Part shown: positions 1-4,632 of the stretch, in pieces
Layout of the letters: the number at the start of each line of letters is the position of its first letter
Position numbering within the stretch: the stretch's first letter is position 1
Made by a program: the position numbers and the translations under genes
Assembly: GCA_018057635.1 (NCBI GenBank)
Contig: JAGPDJ010000090.1
Span: 1 to 8,070 of the forward strand
DNA: 8,070 bases
Origin: Ferruginibacter sp.
Lineage (GTDB): Bacteria; Bacteroidota; Bacteroidia; Chitinophagales; Chitinophagaceae
Reading direction: 5' to 3'
The notes under the pieces: model-generated
What the model was told of the DNA's origin: nothing
Databases searched by the model: none
Seen by the model: the letters and a program-made list of their open reading frames with translations, nothing else

Positions 1-406
1 ATATTCCGCTTATTGAAAATCCATAGTTTTGCGACCAGGTAAAATCCTTAGCCTGGTTGGTTATCAGGTAAAGATCAATTTTTTTCCCTACAGCAATAAC
101 AGAAGATAAATTCCGGAACGTGTAATAATCATTGTCGCCGGTGATATTATAATATTCGTTTGGTCCGTTGCTGTTGGAAAAAACCCGGTAAACCCTTCCG
201 GAAACACTGCTATCCCTGTTCAACGCTGTTAAGGTATATAAAGTGGTGCTTGTTGGTAACGTATTGTTTATCAACTCGTAATTCCAGGTACTTCCTGTTG
301 TTAAAGTCATATATTTTTCCACAACAGGCGTAATGGTATCATCACTTTTTTTACAGGATACAGCAAAAAAAGCAGAAAAGAGGCAGGCAAATAGTAATTT
401 ATTCAT
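1..406 (-). CDS. Putative secreted lipoprotein, N-terminal part (runs off the window)
   Basis: This reading frame starts with ATG at 406-404 and stays open for 135 codons to the window edge, so the C-terminus is missing. The protein begins MNKLLFACLFSAFFAVSC: a short basic start, a hydrophobic stretch (residues 4-16) and a cysteine at 18, as in a signal peptidase II signal. The next residues, KKSDD, are a lysine- and acid-rich run of the kind that sends Bacteroidetes lipoproteins to the outer membrane or cell surface. After it comes a soluble, Thr/Asn/Tyr-rich, probably beta-rich part with 'TTGSTWNYEL' (36-45), a motif I associate with hypothetical Bacteroidetes lipoproteins. I recognise no catalytic residues. 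The -3 lipobox position is Ala rather than the usual Leu. The gene diverges from infA across an 83-bp gap; I found no clear promoter for it. Function unknown; the lipoprotein call is fairly secure. Confidence 0.72.
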   Translation of the reverse strand, partial: MNKLLFACLFSAFFAVSCKKSDDTITPVVEKYMTLTTGSTWNYELINNTLPTSTTLYTLTALNRDSSVSGRVYRVFSNSNGPNEYYNITGDNDYYTFRNLSSVIAVGKKIDLYLITNQAKDFTWSQNYGFSISGI

Positions 407-441
407 ACTTTATAATAGATTTTGTGTAAATATCTGTATAA

Positions 442-476
442 TTTGGTTATAATTAAAAATATTCCTCCTATCTTTG
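442..476 (+). promoter_or_regulatory. Bacteroidetes-type promoter for infA and the ribosomal block
   Basis: TTTG at 442-445 and TATCTTTG at 469-476 fit the Bacteroidetes housekeeping promoter (TTG near -33, TAnnTTTG near -7) with a 23-bp spacer, at the long end of the usual range. Transcription would start around 481-484, leaving only about 6-9 nt before the infA ATG at 490, so the message would be almost leaderless. The match to the -7 element is complete; the start site is inferred. Confidence 0.75.
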
Positions 477-489
477 CGCTCCCAAATTT

Positions 490-708
490 ATGGCTAAACA
501 GGCACTTATTAAACAAGACGGAACAATAGTTGAAGCACTCAGTAATGCTATGTTCAAAGTAAAGTTAGAAAACGGGCACGAAATTCTGGCTACAATTTCG
601 GGAAAAATGAGGATGCACTATATACGTATCCTCCCGGGTGATAAAGTAGGGGTTGAAATGAGCCCGTACGACCTTACGAGGGGCAGGATCATATTCAGGT
701 ATAAGTAA
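490..708 (+). CDS. infA: Translation initiation factor IF-1
   Basis: This 72-residue protein has the standard IF-1 length and is recognisable throughout: [20 protein letters not shown] at the N-terminus, then '[20 protein letters not shown]' and '[20 protein letters not shown]', which are the beta strands of the single OB-fold. IF-1 binds the ribosomal A site of the 30S subunit during initiation and works with IF-2 and IF-3. The ATG is preceded by 'cccaaattt' with no Shine-Dalgarno sequence. It is the first gene of the plus-strand ribosomal block; rpmJ follows after 57 bp. In many Bacteroidetes infA comes after secY and map, but here the upstream neighbour is a divergent lipoprotein gene, so infA appears to head its own transcript from the promoter at 442-476. 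Confidence 0.97.
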   Translation: MAKQALIKQDGTIVEALSNAMFKVKLENGHEILATISGKMRMHYIRILPGDKVGVEMSPYDLTRGRIIFRYK

Positions 709-715
709 AAGACAA

Positions 716-737
716 GCTGTTGGTATAAACCGGCAGT
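716..737 (+). other. Hairpin in the infA-rpmJ spacer
   Basis: CTGTTGGT (717-724) can pair with ACCGGCAG (729-736) in RNA, all 8 positions, two of them G-U wobbles. The loop is AUAA, and a further G-U closes the base (716/737). No T-run follows, so it is not a terminator. It may be an RNA stability or processing element, or chance. Confidence 0.35.
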
Positions 738-765
738 CATTAGCAAATAGATAAAAACAATAAAA

Positions 766-882
766 ATGAAGGTAAGAGCTTCAATTAAGAAACGCAGCGT
801 GGATTGCAAGATTGTAAGGAGAAAAGGCCGCCTGTATGTGATCAACAAAAAAAATCCACGCTTTAAACAAAAGCAGGGATAA
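766..882 (+). CDS. rpmJ: Large-subunit ribosomal protein L36 (bL36), zinc-less form
   Basis: This 38-codon frame is too short for usual ORF cut-offs but plainly encodes L36: [20 protein letters not shown] at the N-terminus and 'NPRFKQKQG' at the C-terminus. L36 is the smallest 50S protein and helps organise 23S rRNA in the large subunit. The zinc-ribbon form has three Cys and one His. Here the first Cys is Ser11, the third is replaced in 'VINKK', and the His is Phe33, so only Cys14 is left and zinc cannot be bound. I recall this as the usual Bacteroidetes sequence, so it is a lineage trait rather than decay. The ATG follows 'aacaataaaa', without a Shine-Dalgarno sequence. It sits between infA and rpsM, the conserved place for rpmJ. 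Confidence 0.96.
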   Translation: MKVRASIKKRSVDCKIVRRKGRLYVINKKNPRFKQKQG

Positions 883-966
883 TTTATGATGTATGATGCC
901 GGATATATTAATATCACACATTGCACAACATAAATCACAAATCTAAAAATCATAAATCTCAAATAA
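883..966 (+). repeat. Fold-back element and short-period repeats, rpmJ-rpsM spacer
   Basis: Two things fill this spacer. TTTATGATGT... (883-906) is an imperfect inverted copy of 911-934 (17 of 24 positions pair), with a 4-nt loop at 907-910. Next come phased copies of AAATC at 932, 939, 947 and 954, and AAATA at 961, spaced 7, 8, 7 and 7 nt. The array ends 3 nt before the rpsM start codon, so the A-rich repeats also make up the translation start context. Function unknown; compare the different arrays in the later spacers. Confidence 0.5.
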
Positions 967-969
967 ATT

Positions 970-1350
970 ATGGCTCGTATTGCCGGTATAGATTTACCAA
1001 AAAATAAAAGAGGAGAAATTGGCCTTACTTACATTTATGGAATTGGCCGTTCTACTGCTCAGTACATTTTATCAAAAGCAGGTATCGACTTTAATAAAAA
1101 AGTTAACCAGTGGAATGATGATGAGCAAACTGCTATTCGTAATGTGATCAACAACGAGTTTAAAACTGAAGGTGCGCTTCGCAGCGAAACCCAGATGAAT
1201 ATCAAACGTTTGCTGGATATTGCCTGTTACCGTGGGTTACGCCATCGTAAAGGATTACCGGTTCGTGGCCAGCGTACCCGCACAAACAGCCGTACCAGGA
1301 AAGGTAAACGTAAGACAGTTGCCGGTAAGAAGAAAGTGGCTAAAAAATAA
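970..1350 (+). CDS. rpsM: Small-subunit ribosomal protein S13 (uS13)
   Basis: This 126-residue protein is of normal S13 length. It starts [20 protein letters not shown], has '[14 protein letters not shown]' (21-34, helix-two-turns-helix region) and the family signature '[20 protein letters not shown]' (89-108), and ends in a basic tail ([16 protein letters not shown]) that reaches towards the P-site tRNA. S13 sits in the head of the 30S subunit and takes part in bridges to the 50S subunit. It is the first gene of the classical alpha operon (rpsM-rpsK-rpsD-rpoA-rplQ), kept here in full order. The ATG follows 'ctcaaataaatt' with no Shine-Dalgarno sequence. I see no counterpart of the E. coli S4-binding pseudoknot before rpsM; a candidate lies before rpsD instead. 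Confidence 0.97.
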   Translation: MARIAGIDLPKNKRGEIGLTYIYGIGRSTAQYILSKAGIDFNKKVNQWNDDEQTAIRNVINNEFKTEGALRSETQMNIKRLLDIACYRGLRHRKGLPVRGQRTRTNSRTRKGKRKTVAGKKKVAKK

Positions 1351-1357
1351 ACCTTAC

Positions 1358-1385
1358 AGCTATTGGCTTGATGCTAATAGCTTTT
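1358..1385 (+). terminator. Weak terminator or attenuator-like hairpin after rpsM
   Basis: AGCTATTGGC (1358-1367) pairs with GCTAATAGCT (1373-1382) apart from one mismatch, around a 5-nt loop. Four T (1382-1385) follow at and just after the base. The T-run is short and a co-transcribed gene follows, so partial termination or mRNA processing is more likely than full termination. The rest of the 158-bp spacer holds two more possible hairpins: GACTTAT/ATAAGTC (1397-1403 with 1432-1438) and CCCGG/CCGGG (1459-1463 with 1469-1473). Confidence 0.35.
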
Positions 1386-1508
1386 GGCATTATACAGACT
1401 TATATATTTTGATACAACGCCGGATCGCTTCATAAGTCAGCAGGAGGGTTGTTTCAGCCCCGGATATACCGGGATACATTTTTAAAGATTACCTATTTTA
1501 AAAAAATT

Positions 1509-1907
1509 ATGGCAAAAGCACAAGGCGCAAAAGCAGCCGCAAAAAAGAGGATTGTAAAAGTAGACAGTTACGGAGATGCTCACGTTACAGCAAGTTTCAA
1601 CAACATCATCATCAGCTTAACCAATAAGCAGGGCCAGGTTATTTCATGGTCTTCTGCAGGTAAAATGGGCTTCAAAGGAAGTAAGAAGAATACGCCTTAT
1701 GCAGCACAGATGGCTGGAGCCGATGCAGCTAAAGTTGCAGTTGATGCTGGTTTGAAAAGAGTGGATGTATTTGTAAAAGGTCCAGGTAGCGGACGTGAAG
1801 GCGCTATCCGTTCTTTATCTCAAAATGGTTTGGAAATAGCCATGATCAAAGATGTTACACCGCTTCCACACAATGGTTGCAGGCCTCCGAAGAAGAGAAG
1901 AGTATAA
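1509..1907 (+). CDS. rpsK: Small-subunit ribosomal protein S11 (uS11)
   Basis: The 132-residue product from the ATG at 1509 starts [20 protein letters not shown]. It carries '[20 protein letters not shown]' (23-42), '[13 protein letters not shown]' (91-103) and the S11 signature '[20 protein letters not shown]' (113-132). S11 lies on the platform of the 30S subunit near the mRNA exit and the E site. Asn-Gly at 122-123 matches the site that becomes isoaspartate in E. coli S11. The frame could be extended to a TTG at 1449, but that adds 20 residues unlike any S11, and the ATG has the A-rich upstream context (aaaaaaatt) of its neighbours, so I use 1509. It lies 158 bp after rpsM, the longest gap inside the ribosomal block. 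Confidence 0.97.
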   Translation: MAKAQGAKAAAKKRIVKVDSYGDAHVTASFNNIIISLTNKQGQVISWSSAGKMGFKGSKKNTPYAAQMAGADAAKVAVDAGLKRVDVFVKGPGSGREGAIRSLSQNGLEIAMIKDVTPLPHNGCRPPKKRRV

Positions 1908-1915
1908 TAGTTCGA

Positions 1916-1982
1916 AGTTTGAAGTCTCAAGTTTGATGTTGTTTAACTTCAAACCCTAAACCTCAAACCTCAAACCTCAAAC
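1916..1982 (+). repeat. Heptamer repeat array with inverted halves, rpsK-rpsD spacer
   Basis: The right half repeats every 7 nt: AAACCCT (1951), then AAACCTC three times (1958, 1965, 1972). The left half has the opposite sense in the same 7-nt phase: AGTTTGA (1916), AGTCTCA (1923), AGTTTGA (1930). Positions 1917-1936 can pair with 1963-1982 at 16 of 20 positions; GTTTGAAGT (1917-1925) also pairs perfectly with ACTTCAAAC (1946-1954). The array begins 8 bp after the rpsK stop. It could act as an mRNA 3' stabiliser or pause site; function unknown. Confidence 0.6.
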
Positions 1983-1995
1983 ATATTTATAACCG

Positions 1996-2050
1996 GGTGC
2001 ATTATTCATTTTAAAAGGTCTTTATAATGATGCACCGTCACTAAAAGACC
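1996..2050 (+). promoter_or_regulatory. Candidate pseudoknot in the rpsD leader (possible S4 autoregulation)
   Basis: Stem A pairs GGTGCATTATT (1996-2006) with AATGATGCACC (2026-2036): 11 bp, one of them G-U. Stem B pairs GGTCTTT (2017-2023), inside the loop of stem A, with AAAGACC (2044-2050), downstream of it: 7 bp, perfect. Together they have the topology of an H-type pseudoknot. Stem B ends 13 nt before the rpsD start codon, where a ribosome would load. In E. coli S4 represses its operon by binding a pseudoknot, so an S4-binding leader is a reasonable inference. The 7-nt loop crossing the 11-bp stem is tight, so the stems might instead be alternatives to each other. Confidence 0.5.
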
Positions 2051-2063
2051 ATCAAACAACACT

Positions 2064-2669
2064 ATGGCACGTTATACAGGGCCCAAAACAAAGATTTCCC
2101 GCAGGTTTGGAGAACCAATTACAGGAAACGGTAAATGGTTAACAAAAAACAGCAATCCTCCCGGACAACACGGCGCAAACAAAAAGCGTAAAACACTGAG
2201 TGAATACGGTGTTCAGTTAAAAGAAAAGCAAAAGGCAAAATACACGTACGGTTTGCTTGAAAAACAATTCCGCAAAACTTTTGATGAAGCCAGCAGGAAA
2301 AAAGGCGTTACAGGTGAAAACCTGATCAAATTACTGGAAGCACGTTTGGATAATACCATTTTCAGGATGGGAATCGCTCCAAGCCGCCAGGCCGCCCGTC
2401 AGCTGGTAAGTCACAAACACATTACCGTTAATGGTGAAGTACTAAACATACCTTCATACAGTTGCAAACCCGGAGATGTTATCGGGCTGAAAGGTAAAAC
2501 TGCCGCTAATGCAAATGTTACCGGCAACCTTCGTGGTAAGAATCCGAAATTCGGCTGGATCGAATGGAGTGAATCAGAAATGAAAGGTACTTTCATAGCA
2601 TATCCTGAAAGAGAAAGTGTTCCTGAAAATATTAAGGAACAACTGATCGTGGAATTGTATAGCAAGTAA
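2064..2669 (+). CDS. rpsD: Small-subunit ribosomal protein S4 (uS4)
   Basis: This 201-residue protein is a complete S4. It starts [20 protein letters not shown] and has the RNA-binding S4 domain at about 92-155 with '[20 protein letters not shown]' (91-110) and '[14 protein letters not shown]' (119-132). It ends 'IVELYSK'. S4 is a primary binder of the 16S 5' domain and starts 30S assembly; in several bacteria it also represses its own operon. The N-terminal region has no cysteines, so this is the zinc-free form; the only Cys is at 134. The ATG follows 'caaacaacact', without a Shine-Dalgarno sequence. The leader contains the pseudoknot candidate at 1996-2050. rpsK lies upstream and rpoA downstream, as in the standard alpha operon. 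Confidence 0.97.
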   Translation: MARYTGPKTKISRRFGEPITGNGKWLTKNSNPPGQHGANKKRKTLSEYGVQLKEKQKAKYTYGLLEKQFRKTFDEASRKKGVTGENLIKLLEARLDNTIFRMGIAPSRQAARQLVSHKHITVNGEVLNIPSYSCKPGDVIGLKGKTAANANVTGNLRGKNPKFGWIEWSESEMKGTFIAYPERESVPENIKEQLIVELYSK

Positions 2670-2673
2670 TAGG

Positions 2674-2729
2674 TAAAAACTCAAAACCATAAAGTTTATC
2701 AACTTTTAGCTTTTGACTTTTCACTTTTG
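2674..2729 (+). repeat. Heptamer repeat array with inverted halves, rpsD-rpoA spacer
   Basis: Four 7-nt units in a row on the right (ACTTTTA 2702, GCTTTTG 2709, ACTTTTC 2716, ACTTTTG 2723) face A-rich units of opposite sense on the left (TAAAAAC 2674, TCAAAAC 2681, CATAAAG 2688) in the same phase. The centre (ATAAAGTTTAT, 2690-2700) is nearly palindromic, so the RNA could fold back, imperfectly. The array begins 4 bp after the rpsD stop. Its unit sequence differs from that in the rpsK-rpsD spacer. Confidence 0.55.
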
Positions 2730-2746
2730 AATTTGCTGGATGTTTG
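2712..2746 (+). promoter_or_regulatory. Possible internal promoter before rpoA
   Basis: TTTG (2712-2715) and GATGTTTG (2739-2746) are 23 bp apart; the second element differs from TAnnTTTG at one base (G for T at the first position). A start near 2752-2754 would leave about 30 nt before the rpoA ATG. TTTG is frequent in this repeat-rich spacer, so this may be chance. Confidence 0.3.
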
Positions 2747-2782
2747 CAACAAAAATTTATAAAATTAAAACAACAGAATAAA

Positions 2783-3778
2783 ATGGCCATTTTCAATTTT
2801 GTTAAACCCGATAAGATTGTTCTTCAGAAAGCTAATGATTTTGAAGCGCAATTCGAATTTCGTCCGCTTGAACCAGGATATGGAGTAACCATTGGTAATG
2901 CTTTACGCAGGGTTTTGTTGAACTCACTGGAAGGGTACGCAATTGTTGGGATCAATATTGCAGGAGCTGATCATGAGTTTGCAACCTTAAAAGGTGTTAC
3001 AGAAGATGTAACTGAAATTATCCTGAACCTGAAGCAGGTAAGGTTTAAAATGAAAGTTGACCATGATGTAAATACAGAAAAGGTTACTTTATCAATTAAA
3101 AATAAAACTGAATTCACTGCAGGTATGATCGGCGAAGCTTCACCTGCTTTTGAAGTGATGAATCCTGAATTGTTGATCTGTACCATGGATAGCAGCGCTA
3201 AACTGGATATTGAGATCAGCATTGGAAGAGGCCGAGGTTATGTTCCTGCTGAAGAACACAAAGAAAAAAGTTCTCATTTCGGATACATTCCTGTTGATGC
3301 AATTTATACGCCTATCAAGAATGTAAAATACCTGATTGAAAATACAAGGGTTGAACAACGTACTGATTTTGAAAAACTGATCATGGAAGTGGTTACCGAT
3401 GGTACCATTCATCCGGAAGAAGCTGTTAAACAAGCAAGCCGTATCCTGATTCAGCATTTGATGATCATTACAGACGAGAACATCACGTTCGATACAAAAG
3501 AAGATAAAAAAGAAGACCTTGTTGATGAACATACTTTGCAATTGCGTAAGATGTTGAAAACACCATTGGAAGACCTGGATCTTTCTGTACGTGCATTTAA
3601 CTGCCTGAAAGCTGCCAAGATCAATTCTTTAAGCGAACTGGTGCAGTATGAGCAGGAAGACCTGATGAAATTCAGAAACTTTGGTCAAAAATCATTGAGT
3701 GAAATTGACCAGGTTTTACAGGAAAGAGGTTTGAGTTTTGGAATGGATTTGAGCAAGTTGAAATTAGACGACGAATAA
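2783..3778 (+). CDS. rpoA: DNA-directed RNA polymerase subunit alpha
   Basis: The 331-residue product has both alpha domains. The N-terminal dimerisation and assembly domain (about 1-235) carries 'PGYGVTIGNALRRVLLNSLE' (31-50), the most conserved alpha motif, and 'EISIGRGRGYVPAEEHK' (144-160). A charged linker (about 236-255) leads to the C-terminal domain (256-331). There 'DLSVRAFNCLKAAKI' (266-280) and 'FRNFGQKSLSEI' (297-308) match the DNA-binding surface; Arg270, Asn273, Gly301, Lys303 and Ser304 line up with E. coli Arg265, Asn268, Gly296, Lys298 and Ser299. The CTD can therefore contact upstream DNA and activators. I start at the ATG at 2783 (MAIFNFVKPDK), which has an A-rich context. 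An in-frame TTG at 2744 would add 13 residues not typical of alpha. The gene sits between rpsD and rplQ, as usual. Confidence 0.97.
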   Translation: MAIFNFVKPDKIVLQKANDFEAQFEFRPLEPGYGVTIGNALRRVLLNSLEGYAIVGINIAGADHEFATLKGVTEDVTEIILNLKQVRFKMKVDHDVNTEKVTLSIKNKTEFTAGMIGEASPAFEVMNPELLICTMDSSAKLDIEISIGRGRGYVPAEEHKEKSSHFGYIPVDAIYTPIKNVKYLIENTRVEQRTDFEKLIMEVVTDGTIHPEEAVKQASRILIQHLMIITDENITFDTKEDKKEDLVDEHTLQLRKMLKTPLEDLDLSVRAFNCLKAAKINSLSELVQYEQEDLMKFRNFGQKSLSEIDQVLQERGLSFGMDLSKLKLDDE

Positions 3779-3788
3779 ATAATTAGCA

Positions 3789-3861
3789 AATGTGCTAATG
3801 TGCTGATGTGCTAATGAAGTTCGAGCTCCAGCACATTTTCACACTAGCACATCAGCACATT
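3789..3861 (+). repeat. Octamer repeat array with inverted halves, rpoA-rplQ spacer
   Basis: Here the period is 8: AATGTGCT (3789), AATGTGCT (3797), GATGTGCT (3805) and the degenerate AATGAAGT (3813). The inverted half is AGCACATT (3830), TTCACACT (3838), AGCACATC (3846), AGCACATT (3854). Positions 3797-3813 pair perfectly with 3845-3861, a 17-bp stem around a 31-nt loop containing GAGCTC. No long T-run follows (TTT only), so this is not a typical terminator. It begins 10 bp after the rpoA stop. I believe similar GTGCTAAT-type intergenic repeats occur elsewhere in Bacteroidetes, but cannot check that here. Confidence 0.7.
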
Positions 3862-3873
3862 TTAATAACAGTA

Positions 3874-3900
3874 GGTTATAATTCCTGACACGGTATAACC
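3874..3900 (+). other. Hairpin in the rplQ leader
   Basis: GGTTATA (3874-3880) pairs perfectly with TATAACC (3894-3900) around a 13-nt loop. The hairpin ends 20 nt before the rplQ start codon and is separate from the octamer array upstream. It could be a translational control element for L17; a 7-bp AT-rich stem may also be chance. Confidence 0.3.
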
Positions 3901-3920
3901 GAATTTAAAACAAACAAGTC

Positions 3921-4424
3921 ATGCGTCACGGAAACAAAAACAACAATTTAAGCAGAACAGCATCTCACCGCAGAGCGTTATTGATGAACCTGGGCTGCCA
4001 ACTGATCACTTACAAAAGGATCACAACAACTTTGGCAAAAGCAAAGGCTTTACGCACTTATATTGAGCCACTGATCACAAAAACTAAACATACAGAAAGC
4101 AAAGAAGTGATCATGCACAACCACAGGTTGGTGTTCAGTTACCTGAATGATAAGGCTGCTGTAAAAGAACTGTTTACAGTGGTTGCTCCTAAAGTTGCTG
4201 CCCGTCCGGGTGGATATACAAGGATCATTAAATTAGGCGCCAGAACAGGTGATAATGCTGAAATAGCAATGATTGAACTGGTTGACTTTAATGAAATATA
4301 CGGTAAAGGGATTTCAGTTGCTACCGCTGCTGAACCTGTTAAGAAAACACGCCGTGCAGGTTCTAAGAAGAAAGCAGAAGGTACAGACGCTGCAGATGAA
4401 ACAACTACAGAAGAACAAGCATAA
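3921..4424 (+). CDS. rplQ: Large-subunit ribosomal protein L17 (bL17) with a C-terminal extension
   Basis: The core (about 1-125) is clearly L17: [20 protein letters not shown] at the start, then '[20 protein letters not shown]' (20-39), '[14 protein letters not shown]' (40-53) and '[20 protein letters not shown]' (95-114). L17 binds 23S rRNA near the polypeptide exit tunnel on the 50S subunit. The protein is 167 residues, against about 127 in E. coli. The extra part is a basic patch ([11 protein letters not shown], 141-151) followed by an acidic, Thr-rich tail ending TTTEEQA, probably disordered. Such extensions are, to my knowledge, common in Bacteroidetes L17. It is the last gene of the ribosomal block, followed within 25 bp by a strong terminator. 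Confidence 0.96.
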   Translation: MRHGNKNNNLSRTASHRRALLMNLGCQLITYKRITTTLAKAKALRTYIEPLITKTKHTESKEVIMHNHRLVFSYLNDKAAVKELFTVVAPKVAARPGGYTRIIKLGARTGDNAEIAMIELVDFNEIYGKGISVATAAEPVKKTRRAGSKKKAEGTDAADETTTEEQA

Positions 4425-4445
4425 ATTGAGACTAACTGTTTATAT

Positions 4446-4478
4446 AAAAGCCCCGGTATTATTATCGGGGCTTTTTTT
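4446..4478 (+). terminator. Intrinsic terminator of the ribosomal block
   Basis: AAAAGCCCCG (4446-4455) pairs perfectly with CGGGGCTTTT (4466-4475) around a 10-nt loop, and seven T (4472-4478) run through the base of the stem. It starts 21 bp after the rplQ stop. This is the only textbook terminator in the window. The A-run at 4446-4449 could also serve the minus strand, but no minus-strand gene ends here. Confidence 0.9.
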
Positions 4479-4479
4479 G

Positions 4480-4561
4480 TGTCATTCCGAGCGATAGCGA
4501 GGAATCTGCCAATGCTTTATTCTAATAATTAATAGATTCCTCGCTATCGCTCGGAATGACA
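4480..4561. repeat. Perfect 28-bp inverted repeat, REP-like dispersed element
   Basis: Positions 4480-4507 (starting TGTCATTCCGAGCGATAGCG) are the exact reverse complement of 4534-4561, around a 26-nt AT-rich loop. The arms are GC-richer than their surroundings, and each contains the smaller near-palindrome CGAGCGATAGCGAGG. From memory, GTCATTCCGAGCG..GCGAGGAATCT is a motif dispersed between genes in many Bacteroidetes genomes, resembling REP elements spread by RAYT transposases; no transposase is present here. It lies 1 bp beyond the terminator T-run and just before the carA promoter. Confidence 0.8.
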
Positions 4562-4583
4562 ATGCACAATGTGGGCAATTTTA

Positions 4584-4616
4584 TTTGTTAATAACGCAAT
4601 TGAATTCTTTTCTTTG
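4584..4616 (+). promoter_or_regulatory. Bacteroidetes-type promoter for carA-aroQ
   Basis: TTTG (4584-4587) and TTTCTTTG (4609-4616) are 21 bp apart. The second element differs from TAnnTTTG at one base and, like the infA promoter, ends in TCTTTGC. A start near 4621-4624 would leave only about 10 nt before the carA ATG at 4633. The position just after a terminator supports a new transcription unit here. Confidence 0.6.
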
Positions 4617-4632
4617 CAAAACCTTTCTTAAA

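Noticed and set aside
407..480. Divergent promoter for the lipoprotein gene
   Set aside because: No TAnnTTTG element on the minus strand at a suitable distance from the start codon at 406.
618..962. 114-codon minus-strand frame across infA, rpmJ and the spacer
   Set aside because: It overlaps two certain genes on the other strand and its product is a low-complexity, hydrophobic sequence with no recognisable domain; a shadow frame.
1442..1447. AGGAGG, a perfect Shine-Dalgarno core, before rpsK
   Set aside because: It lies 62 nt upstream of the rpsK ATG. The only start it could serve is a TTG at 1449, 2 nt away, which would add 20 residues foreign to S11. Other genes in the window start without such a site.
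1916..1982. Repeat array considered as a CRISPR
   Set aside because: The units are 7 nt with no spacers between them and there are no cas genes; it is a short-period tandem array.
3140..3541. 133-codon minus-strand frame inside rpoA
   Set aside because: It lies wholly within the conserved rpoA coding sequence and gives a Phe/Ile/Asn-rich product typical of antisense translation.
3880..3905. A second pseudoknot in the rplQ leader (AATTC with GAATT around the 3874-3900 hairpin)
   Set aside because: The stem is only 4-5 bp and would leave no loop nucleotides to cross the helices, so it cannot form together with the hairpin.
4585..4632. Upstream in-frame TTG start for carA
   Set aside because: The added 16 residues do not resemble CarA, and the TTG lies inside the predicted -33 element; the ATG at 4633 starts a normal-length CarA.
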